This document shows positions 22,290-32,259 of a stretch of 64,000 bases of DNA, piece after piece (position 1 is the stretch's first letter; every line of letters starts with the position of its first letter). Location: the NCBI RefSeq assembly GCF_040361275.1, contig NZ_APNH01000002.1, positions 310,001-374,000 of the forward strand, given 5' to 3'. Below the pieces are notes generated by a model that did no database searches, was not told the DNA's origin, and saw nothing but the letters and a program-made list of their open reading frames with translations. The translations under genes were made by a program, and so were the position numbers. The DNA is from Salinisphaera sp. T31B1 (GTDB lineage Bacteria > Pseudomonadota > Gammaproteobacteria > Nevskiales > Salinisphaeraceae).

Positions 22290-23348
22290 TCAGAGTGCGT
22301 CCAGATGCTGGCGAATGCTGTCGACGATCTGCGCCGCACTCCGCTTGACGGCCAATGCGGCGGCCTGCCCCGCCCATAGCGACATGTACTCGGCTCGGCC
22401 CTGTGCACCGGCGGCCGCGCGTACGTCCTTGGTCCAGGCGTTCTGGATCGGATAATCGGGCAGCTGGTCGGCCACCGGCGCCAGTTCGTCGATGAACCGG
22501 TTGCGAATACCACGGGCCGCCTTGCCCGAAAAAGCGCGGGTCACCACGGTCTCGCGGGCCGCGGGGCCTGCCAGCAAGGCCTCTCGATGGGCCGGCTGGG
22601 CGCCGCTTTCGTCACACACCACGAATGCACTGCCCATCTGGACCGCGCCGGCGCCGAGCATGAGCGCCGCTGCAACGCCTCGGCCGTCCATGATGCCGCC
22701 CGAGGCAATGACCGGCACCGACACGCTGTCCACGATCTGCGGCACGAGCGCCATGGTGCCGATCAATGCCTGCTCGGCCGGGTGCATGAACGTGCCGCGA
22801 TGACCACCGGCTTCGGCGCCCTGGGCCACGATCATATCGACATCGATCGCGGCCAGCGCGATGGCTTCGTCGACGGTGGTCGCGGTACCGATGACCACGG
22901 TCCCGCCCTCTTTCAGCCGCGCAACCTCGACCGGCTGCAGCGCACCGAAGGTGAAGCTGAACACCGGCACGTGTGCCGCAACCACCGCTTCGAACTGGTC
23001 ATCGAAGACCGGCGCATATCGCGCCGGCGGCGCGGGCCGTTCGATCCCCAGGTCGGCGCGGAAGACATCGAGCCGACTATTGCTGCGTTCCACCGCTGCC
23101 GCATCCTCGGCCGGCTCGCCGGGTACGAACAGATTGACCGCGAACCCGCGGCCGGTTCGTTCACGGGTTTGTTCGATCGTGCTCGTAATGGCCTCCGGGG
23201 AGAGATACCCGGCACCGATCGACCCAAGACCGCCCGACTCGGACACGGCGGCAACCAGTTCCGGCGTCGTCGTGCCGCCGGCCATGGGCGCCTGGATGAC
23301 GGGCGTCTGCATGCCCAGCAGACGGACGATGCGTTTGTCGTATTTCAT
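22290..23348 (-). CDS. NAD(P)H-dependent flavin oxidoreductase / nitronate monooxygenase family
   Basis: 352 residues, TIM-barrel FMN protein. TPVIQAPMAGGTTTPELVAAVSESGGLG is the usual start of the 2-nitropropane dioxygenase/nitronate monooxygenase family (read as TPVIQAPMAGG and SGGLGSIGAGYLSP), and AQGAEAGGHRGTF carries the FMN phosphate-binding Gly-rich motif. Related family members oxidise alkyl nitronates or act as NADH:quinone or enoyl-ACP reductases, so the exact reaction is open. Convergent with fadH (59-bp gap without a T-rich terminator). The next gene on the same strand ends 31 bp upstream of the ATG. Confidence 0.88.
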   Translation of the reverse strand: MKYDKRIVRLLGMQTPVIQAPMAGGTTTPELVAAVSESGGLGSIGAGYLSPEAITSTIEQTRERTGRGFAVNLFVPGEPAEDAAAVERSNSRLDVFRADLGIERPAPPARYAPVFDDQFEAVVAAHVPVFSFTFGALQPVEVARLKEGGTVVIGTATTVDEAIALAAIDVDMIVAQGAEAGGHRGTFMHPAEQALIGTMALVPQIVDSVSVPVIASGGIMDGRGVAAALMLGAGAVQMGSAFVVCDESGAQPAHREALLAGPAARETVVTRAFSGKAARGIRNRFIDELAPVADQLPDYPIQNAWTKDVRAAAGAQGRAEYMSLWAGQAAALAVKRSAAQIVDSIRQHLDAL

Positions 23349-23379
23349 AGCGATATCTCGCGCGCGTGCGCTCCGTGGC

Positions 23380-26130
23380 TCAGGGCAGGATCCAGCCGAC
23401 CACGCGGTCGTCGTGCGTGGCCACCCACTCGCGGGCGATCGTCGCCGGGTCTTCGCCGCCGAACGCCAGTCGGCCGGTCATCGTGATCAATTCAGATGTC
23501 GGAATCTCGAAATTCTCGAGCAAACGTACGATATTGGGATTGGTCTCGGCCAGTGTCGTTCGATAGGCCATTCGAATCGGCGATATCGGCCAGGCCGTGC
23601 CCTGCGACAGATCGCTGTCGGCCACGCCGTTGCCCACGATCGTCGCCCAGGTCGCCGGGTCCGAGTGCGGCTCGGAGACCAGCGTCAGGTCGAACGCCGC
23701 GTCGAAATAGCTCGGCTGGTAGCAGAAGAACAGAAACGGCACGTGCCGGCTGCGGTAACGACGCAGCGCGTGCACCAGCAGATCCGGATCGAAAGTGAGT
23801 TCGTCGTAGGCCGACAGATACCCATAGCCGGCGGCCCGGCGACGCTCGATTCGGCTCGAGGCCCAGTCGGGCGCTCCCATCCATAGGTCACCGCGGCCGT
23901 TGCCATCGAGATCGAAGATCGCCACATCACGCGGCTGTCCGATCTGCCGGATATCAGGTCCTGCCCCGGCCTCGACCGCCGCGCGGTTCATGCATAACCC
24001 CTGACGTCCTTCGGGCCCGCGCGGTGTGAGGGAGACGGTATGAAACGCATCGACATATCGTCGGATCAAGGGACCGAGATTGGATACCCATACGGCCGGA
24101 TGAATGTCGATGCCTCCGGTCGACCGGCTCATCGAATCGAATATCCGTTCGTTGGCTGCCGGCTGAAGCGTGGCGTGGATATCGAAATACCGTTCGATGA
24201 CTGCTTTGAGCACCTCGGCCTTGATCTGTGCGGCCGGCCAGTTGGGCACGCCGATACCCAGCTCGCGTGTCGGGCTCGCGCCGGTGACCATGCCCACGGG
24301 ATTACTTTCCGAGCGCGTATGACCGCGCAGCTGCTGATACCCCAACGCATAGCCAAAACCGCCGAACACCATCAGAAAAACGAGCAGCGAGGCGCCGAAC
24401 TGGGGGCGCCCATAAAAAACCCGTGAAACCGGGAGCGCGGCCGCCGCTGCCGTGCGGCGTTCACTGCCGCCGGCCCAGTCGGACAGCGTCTGCCGCGCAC
24501 CAGCATGGCAAAGCTGTTGCGACTCGTTGGCGAAGGCCGCCCGATCCTTTTCGACGACCAGAAACAACAGATACGCAGCGACCGACGACATGGTCAGGGC
24601 AAAGCCGTCGAAGACGAACCCGTCACCGCGGAACAACACGGTCACCGCCACGTTGAACACGGCCAGCAGAACCAGCACGACATACTCGCCGCCAGAGATC
24701 ATGTTCGCGCTCAACGCGACCAAGCGGCCGCCAGCCCGGGGCAGTGCGCGAAGTACCGAGGCCGCGGACGCGCAAGCCAGCCCGTCGGCCTGTCGTTCCA
24801 GGTCTTGCCCGAGCCGACGCAGTCGAGCCTGCTCCTCGGCCGTACCCGGCCCGGGCCCGGTGAACACGAGCACGTCCTCGACGTAGCTGCAGGCCTTGTG
24901 TGCCGATACGATCGGCAGCCCTGCACGCGCGGCCGCGTCGACCGCCTCGCCGAATACGAGGAGCTGTTCGGTGCGCTGTTCGACGTTGGCCGACACGCGC
25001 GTCAGGGCATAGGTCACCAGCAATGCGTAGAAGATCGTCGACACCGCCACCAGGTCGAAATAGCCGGCAAACGTGAATACCGGTGCAAACACGCACCATG
25101 CGCCGACCACGATCGTGAAGACATATAGCTGGTTGAACGACGAGCGCATCGGATAGCGTAAACCGATGAGCAGATTGGCCGAGACGATCATCACCGACGA
25201 GACTGCCTCGTAGCGGTTGAGCAGCCGCCCCTGGAGCAGAGCCATGACCAGCAGGGCGCCGATCGGCATGAGATACCACATGGCCGTGATGGCGGCATTT
25301 TTGGCCCGGTAGATGCTCAGGTCGTAGAGCGCGCTACCGAGACCCAGGATCAATACGCCGACCGCGATCGCGCCGCCTATCGAACGCGCATCGATCGCCG
25401 GCATGCCCTGCCCGCTCAGTCCCAGCACGACCAGGAAAGCCAGCGCGGCCAGCACTCGGACGAACAGCTCCGCAACCACCGCGATCGTGAATCCGCTGGC
25501 CTCATCGCCTTCGTCAGCGCCGATACGTAACAGGATTCGACGGCGCGCGAACACGTTCAGGGCCATGGCGATGCCCCCGGCCGCGGCCAGCAGCGCCACC
25601 TTCAGTACGAGCGTGTCCCACAGAATCCAGTCGACGAGATCGATCTCCTGGGCCATGAGTGTGGCGAAGCCGACGAACGACACCAGCACGAAGACATAGT
25701 CGCGCCGGTTCAGAGTGTGCCTGGAGATCCGTGTGGCCAGCGTATCGAACAAGAAGAACAGTACCGGCCACGACTCGAACACCAGGATCGCGGTCACATC
25801 GAATCGATCGCTGGCCGCCAGTGCCAGATACAAGAACAGATGGTTGATACAGATCAACCCGCCCGAGGCCAGCATGGGCACGGCCAGCTTAGCTCCCGGA
25901 TGTCGGAGGCGGCTCAACACCCGCCGCGCCAGCGCTCGCGCCGGTGACCAGATCAGCACGATGACCAGCATCGACGCGGCGGCCATCGTATGCAGAAGTG
26001 TGCCGAGCTGAAGCGGTGTCTGGCTGGCCAGCAGCAGGTTGCTGGCAGGTGGATAGATCGCCCATAGGCCGATCGAGACCAGCATCAGCAATACGGGACG
26101 CACGAGGACGGAATGGCCGGTTTGCTGCAT
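23380..26130 (-). CDS. Membrane fusion protein: DMT/EamA-like permease plus ProX/OpuAC betaine-binding domain
   Basis: About 916 residues. The first ~400 residues hold about ten hydrophobic helices resembling the DMT (EamA) superfamily (LVSIGLWAIYPPASNLLLA; LYDLSIYRAKNAAITAMWYLMP). A soluble stretch and further membrane helices follow (~470-600). Residues about 620-916 are like the periplasmic substrate-binding domain of glycine betaine ABC systems: IGVPNWPAAQIKAEVLKAV, FDLDGNGRGDLWMGAP (the calcium-loop-like segment also present in ProX), PFLFFCYQPSYF, ending VGWILP. No ATPase is encoded nearby. The role is probably compatible-solute or quaternary-amine binding/transport, inferred. Start uncertain: ATG 26130 fits the first helix but lacks a Shine-Dalgarno; ATG 26199 is in frame. 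Confidence 0.7.
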   Translation of the reverse strand: MQQTGHSVLVRPVLLMLVSIGLWAIYPPASNLLLASQTPLQLGTLLHTMAAASMLVIVLIWSPARALARRVLSRLRHPGAKLAVPMLASGGLICINHLFLYLALAASDRFDVTAILVFESWPVLFFLFDTLATRISRHTLNRRDYVFVLVSFVGFATLMAQEIDLVDWILWDTLVLKVALLAAAGGIAMALNVFARRRILLRIGADEGDEASGFTIAVVAELFVRVLAALAFLVVLGLSGQGMPAIDARSIGGAIAVGVLILGLGSALYDLSIYRAKNAAITAMWYLMPIGALLVMALLQGRLLNRYEAVSSVMIVSANLLIGLRYPMRSSFNQLYVFTIVVGAWCVFAPVFTFAGYFDLVAVSTIFYALLVTYALTRVSANVEQRTEQLLVFGEAVDAAARAGLPIVSAHKACSYVEDVLVFTGPGPGTAEEQARLRRLGQDLERQADGLACASAASVLRALPRAGGRLVALSANMISGGEYVVLVLLAVFNVAVTVLFRGDGFVFDGFALTMSSVAAYLLFLVVEKDRAAFANESQQLCHAGARQTLSDWAGGSERRTAAAAALPVSRVFYGRPQFGASLLVFLMVFGGFGYALGYQQLRGHTRSESNPVGMVTGASPTRELGIGVPNWPAAQIKAEVLKAVIERYFDIHATLQPAANERIFDSMSRSTGGIDIHPAVWVSNLGPLIRRYVDAFHTVSLTPRGPEGRQGLCMNRAAVEAGAGPDIRQIGQPRDVAIFDLDGNGRGDLWMGAPDWASSRIERRRAAGYGYLSAYDELTFDPDLLVHALRRYRSRHVPFLFFCYQPSYFDAAFDLTLVSEPHSDPATWATIVGNGVADSDLSQGTAWPISPIRMAYRTTLAETNPNIVRLLENFEIPTSELITMTGRLAFGGEDPATIAREWVATHDDRVVGWILP

Positions 26131-26284
26131 GAATCGAATCGGAGGCGGATCGGTGAAGCACGACGCGCCGTGGCATGATCGCTCGGCGTTGCCTTGCACC
26201 GGCGCGCATCCCCAAGCGCTCGTCGAGCGTCAGACTCTAACCGATCACAAACCCGGCGCGCAGCCCGACGGCCGGGCCGGCCCG

Positions 26285-28105
26285 CTAGCCGCCGTGTGTT
26301 TGATACCGGCTGATCGTGTCCACGAACACGCGGCCGTAAGCATCGCGCTTTTTCTGACCGACGCCGGGTACATGCTCGAGTTCGGCGGTGGTGGTCGGCC
26401 GACGCGCGAGCATCTCGCGTAGCGTGGCGTCGTGGAAGATCACATACGGCGGCACGTCCTGCTCCCGGGCCAGCTCGGTGCGCAGAGTGCGCAACGCTTC
26501 CCACAACGGCTCGTCCTCGATCTCGATGGGGGGCAGATCCTTCTTGAGCCGACTGCGACCCCGGCGTGCGCTTCGGTCCACGCGAAGCTCAAGCGTGCAT
26601 TCGCCCTTGATCAGCGCCTTGCTGTCACCGGCCAGTCGAAGCCCGCCGAAGCGCTCATGATCGACCTGTAGATAGCCGAGTGCGATGAGCTGGCGCATCA
26701 GCGATCGCCATTTTCCGATGTCGACGGCTTGACCGATGCCGAAGGTCGACAGCTTGTCGTGGCCGGTGCTCGACGCCCGCTCGGATTCGACGCCGCGTAG
26801 ATGATCGACGACATAGCCAGCACCGAAACGCTGTCCGGTTCGGTACACTGCCGACAGCGCCATACGCGCTGCCCGGGTCGCATCCCAGGTATCGGGCGGG
26901 TTCAGACAGGTGTCGCAATTACCGCATGCCTGCTGCAACGTCTCGCCGAAATAGCCCAGCAAATGAATACGCCGACAGCTGGCCAATTCGCAGTAGGCCA
27001 GCATGGCATCCAGCTTGCCGCGCTCCACGGCCTTGCGCTCGTCCGGCGCATTGCCCTGCTCGATCATGCGCCGACGCTGGATTACGTCGTTGAGGCCGTA
27101 GAGCATCCATGCATCGGCCGGTTGACCGTCACGTCCGGCACGCCCGGTTTCCTGATAATAGGCTTCGATGCTCGCCGGCAGATCCAGATGGGCGACGAAA
27201 CGTACGTCCGGCTTGTCAATACCCATACCGAAGGCGACCGTGGCACAGACGATGACGCCCTCTTCTCGCAGGAAACGCGATTGATGATGATCGCGCAGCT
27301 GGGCCGGCAGCCCCGCGTGATAGGCCAGCGCCGTCCGACCCCGCGCATTGAGCCAGTCGGCGGTCTCCTCGACCTTGCGGCGCGACAGACAGTACACGAT
27401 ACCGGCTTGCCCTTCGTGCTCACGATCGATGAAATCGAGCAGCTGTTCGCGCGCCTTGCCCCGCTCGGCGACCCGATAACGAATATTGGGCCGGTCGAAG
27501 CTGTGCAAGAAGGTATCGGCAGCTTCCAGGCGTAGACGCTCGACGATCTCGGCACGGGTCGGCAGATCGGCGGTGGCCGTCAACGCCAGCCGCGGCACCT
27601 GCGGGAACTGGTCGGCCAGTGCCGCGAGCTGCCGATACTCGGGCCGGAAGTCGTGGCCCCATTGCGAAACACAATGGGCTTCGTCGATCGCGAACAGTGA
27701 CAGTTCGCAGCCGTGCAGCAGATCCAGCGTGCGCGGCTGCATGAGCCGCTCGGGGGCGACATAAAGCACATCGAGCGTGCCGTCGCGGGTGTCGCGTTCG
27801 ATCCGAGCCTGGGTTGGGCCATCGAGCGTCGAGTTCAGATATGCAGCACGGACGCCGAGCTGGCGCAAGGCCGCGACCTGATCCGACATGAGGGCAATGA
27901 GCGGCGACACCACGATCGCGACGCCGGGGCGAACCAGTGCCGGGATCTGATAGCACAACGATTTGCCGCCCCCCGTGGGCATGAGCACGAGTGCATCGCG
28001 CCCGGCGCAGACGCTGTCGATGATTTCGGCCTGACGCCCACGAAAGGCGTCGTAACCGAACACGTCCTGCAGGACGCTCAGCGGCTCGCGGCAAGCCAGG
28101 CCCAT
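26285..28105 (-). CDS. recQ: ATP-dependent DNA helicase RecQ
   Basis: 606 residues, the usual RecQ length. Walker A MPTGGGKS, helicase motif II and aromatic loop [18 protein letters not shown], and motif [11 protein letters not shown] are intact. The zinc-binding RQC region shows CELASCRR and [10 protein letters not shown], and a C-terminal HRDC-like segment ([21 protein letters not shown], within 20-residue pieces) closes the protein. RecQ unwinds DNA 3' to 5' in recombination and fork repair. The ATG at 28105 directly abuts the stop codon of the upstream hemolysin-III gene (28106), so the two are one transcript and translation is probably coupled. Confidence 0.96.
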   Translation of the reverse strand: MGLACREPLSVLQDVFGYDAFRGRQAEIIDSVCAGRDALVLMPTGGGKSLCYQIPALVRPGVAIVVSPLIALMSDQVAALRQLGVRAAYLNSTLDGPTQARIERDTRDGTLDVLYVAPERLMQPRTLDLLHGCELSLFAIDEAHCVSQWGHDFRPEYRQLAALADQFPQVPRLALTATADLPTRAEIVERLRLEAADTFLHSFDRPNIRYRVAERGKAREQLLDFIDREHEGQAGIVYCLSRRKVEETADWLNARGRTALAYHAGLPAQLRDHHQSRFLREEGVIVCATVAFGMGIDKPDVRFVAHLDLPASIEAYYQETGRAGRDGQPADAWMLYGLNDVIQRRRMIEQGNAPDERKAVERGKLDAMLAYCELASCRRIHLLGYFGETLQQACGNCDTCLNPPDTWDATRAARMALSAVYRTGQRFGAGYVVDHLRGVESERASSTGHDKLSTFGIGQAVDIGKWRSLMRQLIALGYLQVDHERFGGLRLAGDSKALIKGECTLELRVDRSARRGRSRLKKDLPPIEIEDEPLWEALRTLRTELAREQDVPPYVIFHDATLREMLARRPTTTAELEHVPGVGQKKRDAYGRVFVDTISRYQTHGG

Positions 28106-28834
28106 CTACTGAAGCATCCGCGCAGCCGAAGGTGCCAAGGGTATGACATAGAACAGCACGGCGAAGAAATGGAACACGCTGCCGCCAATCACGAACAGAT
28201 GCCAGATCGCGTGGTTATACGGCAGGCGGTTCCATGCGTAGAAGATCACGCCGACCGTATAGGATATGCCGCCGGCCAGCAGCAGCCATACTCCGCCGGC
28301 GGCCACATGTTCGATCACCGGACCGATGACCAGCACCACGGTCCAGCCCATGGCGACATAGAAGGCGGTCGACAGATACTTGACGTCGTTGAGGCGAGTG
28401 AGCTTGATCACCACGCCACCGATGGCCAGCAGCCAGATCAGTGCGAACAAGGACCAGCCCCACGGGCCGCGCAGATTGACCAGGGTAAACGGCGTGTAGG
28501 TGCCGGCAATCAGGACATAGATCGCCAGATGATCGAAGATCTTGAGTACGCCCTTGGCCGCGGGCGGATGAATGGCGTGGTAAAGGGTCGACGACAAATG
28601 GCTGAGAATGAGCGAGACGCCGAAAATCGTCACCGCAACGACGTGCCAGACCGTGCCTTCAAGGGCGGCATAGACCACCATGAGCACCAGGCCCGCAATG
28701 GACAGGGCCGTGCCGATGCCGGAGGTGATCGCATTGGCGATTTCTTCCCCTAGCGTATAGCCAGCGCTGTTGACGCGACGCGACGTCTGCGCATTGTCCA
28801 TGACCGAGTTCATGGCCTCATTCTGCCATGCCAA
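28106..28834 (-). CDS. Hemolysin III / PAQR family membrane protein
   Basis: 242 residues, seven predicted membrane helices. Diagnostic residues are SHLSSTLYHA, FDHLAIYVLIAGTYTPF and HAIWHLFVIGGSVFHF, which hold the conserved Ser/Asp/His set of the progestin-adipoQ receptor/hemolysin III superfamily (YqfA/TrhA relatives). These proteins influence membrane composition; the hemolysin name does not imply toxicity. Start ambiguous: ATG at 28834 has AGGG nine bases upstream, internal ATGs at 28813 and 28801 are possible. Stop abuts recQ. Confidence 0.88.
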   Translation of the reverse strand: MAWQNEAMNSVMDNAQTSRRVNSAGYTLGEEIANAITSGIGTALSIAGLVLMVVYAALEGTVWHVVAVTIFGVSLILSHLSSTLYHAIHPPAAKGVLKIFDHLAIYVLIAGTYTPFTLVNLRGPWGWSLFALIWLLAIGGVVIKLTRLNDVKYLSTAFYVAMGWTVVLVIGPVIEHVAAGGVWLLLAGGISYTVGVIFYAWNRLPYNHAIWHLFVIGGSVFHFFAVLFYVIPLAPSAARMLQ

Positions 28835-29027
28835 CGCCCTATTTGCCGTTTCAATCGTGACGATAGAACGTGCGCCGGAACCCCGTAACGGTACGCCGGC
28901 GGTTACCGGTGCGTCGCTGTCAGCCCCGCGATCAGGGCCGGCAGTTTATGCCCGGGCGCCGGGTTGGCCCCGGCGCCGCACGAACAGGCCGATGCGTCGC
29001 GCTCGATCAGCCCGCCATCGAAAGAAC

Positions 29028-31286
29028 CTACTGGTTGGCCGCTCGGGGCAGCGACGGTGACGCGCCGGTATCCGGCTCCTGAGCATCCCGGTAGTAGGTT
29101 TCCTTATCGAAGGTATCGACCTGAATCGCATCCAGACGGGCCCGCTCGGCGTCGCGAATCCGATCCGCGTCTTCGCTGTCGATCACGCCGGCTTCCACGG
29201 CGGGATCAAGTGCTTCGATCAGGCTCGGAGCGCTGATCTGTTTCTTGTGAAGCGCCTTTTTGACCTTCAATGTAGCCTCCTGCGCTGCACTGACCAGTCG
29301 CCAGGCGTGCAGCAGACGCCCCATGCCGGGCTCTTCGGCGCCGGGGTTGCCCAGTCCGGCGAGCGCGATACGTTCGTACTGCTCGCCCGGCGCCTGAATC
29401 GCGGCGGCCACGGCACGGTCCATTCGATCACCCGGCCCGGTGGACAACGGATTGATCCGCAGCCAGAAACGCCCCGGATAGCGCATCAGCCAGCCCAGTA
29501 CCGGCACGTCGAAGTTCGCATAGATGCCTTCGAAAGCCTGCTGTATCTGCAGCAGGCTGTAGCGCAATGCCCAGTGGACGACGGGCAGATCTTCCTTCCT
29601 GGCGCCCTCGGCCTCGAAACGGCGCAACGTGGTCAGACCGAACAGCATCCAGGACAACGCATCGGCGAAGCGTCCGGACAGTTTGCCGCGCTGCTTGAGC
29701 TTGCCGCCGATCAAAAACATCGCCAGATCGGTGAGAAACGCAAACCGAGACGCCGCCCAGCCAAGCTTGCGGAAATACTGTGCGGTTTCGCCGGACACCG
29801 GGCTACGAACGGTCCGCCCTCGGGTCAGGCCGCGCACCACACCGCGCAGGAAGTTCATCGCCGAATGACCGAGCCAGCCGAGGATGGCTTTGCGGAACGC
29901 CGGCACATCGTCGTTCTGAATCGCGTTCAGCGTGGGCAGCGCGTAAGGGTGACAGCGTACTGCCCCCTGACCAAAGATCATGAGTGTACGCGTCAAGATA
30001 TTCGCGCCTTCAACCGTGACGCTCACCGGCGCACCGATATAGCCGGCTCCGAGGATGTTGTTCGGGCCCTGCATGACACCGGCCCCGGCCATGACGTCCA
30101 TGCCGTCGGTGACCATTCGCTGCCCGACTTCGGTGGTCTGCTGCTTGAGAATCGCCGAGATCACCGGCGGGTGATTGCCGTTGTCCACCCCGGCGCAGAC
30201 GTATACCCGCGCCGATTCCATCGTGTAAGCCATCGCGGCGATACCGGCCACCTTCGCCTCTACACCTTCCATCAGACCGATGGGGATGCCGAACTGTTCG
30301 CGCACGATGCTGTAGGGGCCGACAGCCGCCGCACTGGCTTTGGTCAGCGCCACGCCGCCGGCCGGCAGCGACACCGCCCGACCGCCGCCGAGCTGCTCCA
30401 TGAGCATTCGCCAGCCCTGGCCGGCGCCGTCGGCGCCGCCGACGATGTTCTCGGCCGGCACGACCACATCCTCGCCGATGATCGTGCCGTTATCGAACGC
30501 CGAAATGGGCAGATGATGTTCGCCCAGATGCAGCCCCTTCATGCCTTTCTCGAGCATCACCACGCTGATGCCTGGATGCTCGCCCTTGCCCAGCAGGTTG
30601 TCGGGATCGTGCAACGAACAGGCCAGGCTAACCAGGTTGGCCACGGGAGCCAGCGTGATGTAGCGCTTCGAGAAGTTCATGCGAATCTGCGGCGCGCCGT
30701 CCTCGCCTTCGAACACCACGCCCTCGGCCTTGATCGATGCCGCGTCCGAACCCGCTGTCGGCTCCGTCAGGCCAAAGCACGGGACGTATTCGCCGCGCGC
30801 CAGGCCCGGAAGGTACTTGTCTTTCTGTGTCTGCGTACCGTAAGCGATAAGCAGTTCGGCGGCGCCCAGCGTGTTGGGGATCACAACCAACGTGCCGATC
30901 GGACCGAGCCCGGATGTCTTCATCATGACCGCGCTGCGGCCAAGTACCGAAAAACCGGAACCGCCGTACTCCTTCGGAATGATCAATCCGAAAAAGCCAT
31001 TTTCCCTCAAGAACTGCCAGATATCGTCGGGAATCCGACGGGTCTGGCGTAGCGCCCAGGTGTCCACCCGGCGGAGCAATTCCTCGACCGGCCCATCCAG
31101 GAACGCCTGCTCTTCGGCCGACAACTGCGGATAAGATTCCGCCATCATAGCGTCGAAATCGGGATTACCGCTGAAAAATTGACCGTCGACCCAGACAGAG
31201 CCGGCCTCAAGGGCGTGTCGTTCGGTATCTGAGATCTTGGGCAGAAGTTTGGCGTCGTTGATCTTCTTCAAAAGCGTGGCGAACAT
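29028..31286 (-). CDS. fadE: Long-chain acyl-CoA dehydrogenase, FadE type
   Basis: 752 residues. The acyl-CoA dehydrogenase core is clear: FFGLIIPKEYGG, CFGLTEPTAGSDAASI, and VEGANILTRTLMIFGQGAVRCHP; a DUF1974-like C-terminal extension (LLHAWRLVSAAQEA, LSTGPGDRMDRAVA) is the mark of FadE rather than short-chain enzymes. The two N-terminal membrane helices of the 814-residue Escherichia coli FadE are missing. The enzyme makes trans-2-enoyl-CoA in the first step of beta-oxidation. ATG at 31286 has GGAGG five bases upstream. Divergent from a TetR gene across 276 bp with three inverted repeats, so regulation by that protein is likely. Confidence 0.94.
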   Translation of the reverse strand: MFATLLKKINDAKLLPKISDTERHALEAGSVWVDGQFFSGNPDFDAMMAESYPQLSAEEQAFLDGPVEELLRRVDTWALRQTRRIPDDIWQFLRENGFFGLIIPKEYGGSGFSVLGRSAVMMKTSGLGPIGTLVVIPNTLGAAELLIAYGTQTQKDKYLPGLARGEYVPCFGLTEPTAGSDAASIKAEGVVFEGEDGAPQIRMNFSKRYITLAPVANLVSLACSLHDPDNLLGKGEHPGISVVMLEKGMKGLHLGEHHLPISAFDNGTIIGEDVVVPAENIVGGADGAGQGWRMLMEQLGGGRAVSLPAGGVALTKASAAAVGPYSIVREQFGIPIGLMEGVEAKVAGIAAMAYTMESARVYVCAGVDNGNHPPVISAILKQQTTEVGQRMVTDGMDVMAGAGVMQGPNNILGAGYIGAPVSVTVEGANILTRTLMIFGQGAVRCHPYALPTLNAIQNDDVPAFRKAILGWLGHSAMNFLRGVVRGLTRGRTVRSPVSGETAQYFRKLGWAASRFAFLTDLAMFLIGGKLKQRGKLSGRFADALSWMLFGLTTLRRFEAEGARKEDLPVVHWALRYSLLQIQQAFEGIYANFDVPVLGWLMRYPGRFWLRINPLSTGPGDRMDRAVAAAIQAPGEQYERIALAGLGNPGAEEPGMGRLLHAWRLVSAAQEATLKVKKALHKKQISAPSLIEALDPAVEAGVIDSEDADRIRDAERARLDAIQVDTFDKETYYRDAQEPDTGASPSLPRAANQ

Positions 31287-31394
31287 GAGGCCTCCGTGAG
31301 CGTTGACACGAGCGTCGAGGTACGGGCGGTCGACCGCTTGAGCAGAAACGACGTCTTTTCTGTGACCTGACTATACGCTGCCGTATTGTCGCAG

Positions 31395-31409
31395 ACAAAG
31401 ATAATTTGT
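31395..31409. promoter_or_regulatory. Inverted repeat ACAAA-N5-TTTGT in the fadE/tetR region
   Basis: Perfect 5-bp arms with a GATAA centre, about 110 bp upstream of the fadE ATG, in a locally AT-rich segment. It could be a regulator site near the fadE promoter; short enough to be chance. Confidence 0.25.
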
Positions 31410-31451
31410 ATTACCGGCGATCGCGACCGCGCTACAACGAATCATGATTAC

Positions 31452-31474
31452 CACGCACAATGTCTGATTGCGTG
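31452..31474. promoter_or_regulatory. Inverted repeat CACGCA-N11-TGCGTG
   Basis: Perfect 6-bp arms with an 11-bp centre, midway between fadE and the TetR gene. The 23-bp span is typical of operators bound by TetR dimers. Confidence 0.35.
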
Positions 31475-31548
31475 CAATTATTAAGGGCTTTGAGCCAAAC
31501 TTGGGCACACGTGGGCTGATTGCTATCGTAAGTCACCTGATATCCCGT

Positions 31549-31564
31549 AATGGTGATTACCATT
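31549..31564. promoter_or_regulatory. Candidate TetR operator AATGGT-GATT-ACCATT
   Basis: A 16-bp inverted repeat with perfect 6-bp arms that abuts and slightly overlaps the presumed TTG start of the TetR gene (31563). A second, offset repeat (GTAAT-GGTG-ATTAC, 31547-31560) overlaps it. The placement suits autorepression. Confidence 0.45.
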
Positions 31565-32249
31565 GATCGATCGATACCCACGAACCACCAGCGAACGCCA
31601 GCGCACGCTCGCCCAGCTCGACCAGGCCACGCGTGAACGGATCGAGGCCGCCGCGCTCGAGTTGTTCTCCGAGCGCGAGTTTCATCGGGTCAAGCTGATC
31701 AACATCGCGCGGGATGCACGCATCAGTCTGCAGACGCTGTACAAATATTATGGCAGCAAGGAAACCGTGCTGTTCGCGAGTCTGGACACCTGGCTGGGCG
31801 ATCTGGCGAGCCGCATGATCGATCATCTTCAGGGGATCGAGAATTTCGAGGATCGTCTTCGCAAGGTGTTCTGGGTGCTGCTGGATTATTTCGAGCGCAA
31901 CCCGAAGGTAGCGCAGATCATCCTGAGTTCGGTCTATCTCAACACCTGGCGAGAGGACGACACGTTCCGTCAGCCGGCGCTTATGTCGGTCTTTCTCAAC
32001 GTGATCAACGAAGGACGCGAACTTGGCATCCTCACCCGCGAAGTCGACGAGATTGAGATCTCCGATTTCATCTGGGGTGTGGCCAATCGCGTGGTCGCCA
32101 TGTGGCTGGTTCGAGGCCGCAAGGAGCCGCTCGCGGCCAAGGCGCCGGCGATGTTCGGTATGGTCTGGCGTGCCATCGCCAGCGAACGGGTGCTGGCCGA
32201 ACGCCTGCTCGCGGATCAGGTGCCGCAGCGGGCCTCGGCCGCTGGCTAG
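31563..32249 (+). CDS. TetR-family transcriptional regulator, probably of fadE
   Basis: 228 residues. The N-terminal helix-turn-helix is clear: RIEAAALELFSEREFHRVKL, NIARDARISLQTLYKYYGSK (about residues 26-66), with the family's xTLYxYFxSKE ending. The rest is an alpha-helical ligand domain. The gene begins with a TTG at 31563 preceded by GGTGAT; no ATG is available before the HTH. It is divergent from fadE, so an acyl-CoA-responsive repressor of fatty-acid degradation (as PsrA and FadR of TetR type are) is the best guess. Convergent with the pilZ gene (10-bp gap). Confidence 0.85.
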   Translation: MIDRYPRTTSERQRTLAQLDQATRERIEAAALELFSEREFHRVKLINIARDARISLQTLYKYYGSKETVLFASLDTWLGDLASRMIDHLQGIENFEDRLRKVFWVLLDYFERNPKVAQIILSSVYLNTWREDDTFRQPALMSVFLNVINEGRELGILTREVDEIEISDFIWGVANRVVAMWLVRGRKEPLAAKAPAMFGMVWRAIASERVLAERLLADQVPQRASAAG

Positions 32250-32259
32250 ATACGCATCG

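Noticed and set aside
23380-26130. EF-hand calcium domain in the DMT-ProX fusion
   Set aside because: The DxDGNGxxD segment aligns with the equivalent loop inside ProX rather than being a separate domain.
29247-31052. Long plus-strand open frame (about 601 codons) over fadE
   Set aside because: Mirror of the fadE codon structure with no recognisable protein content or ribosome site.
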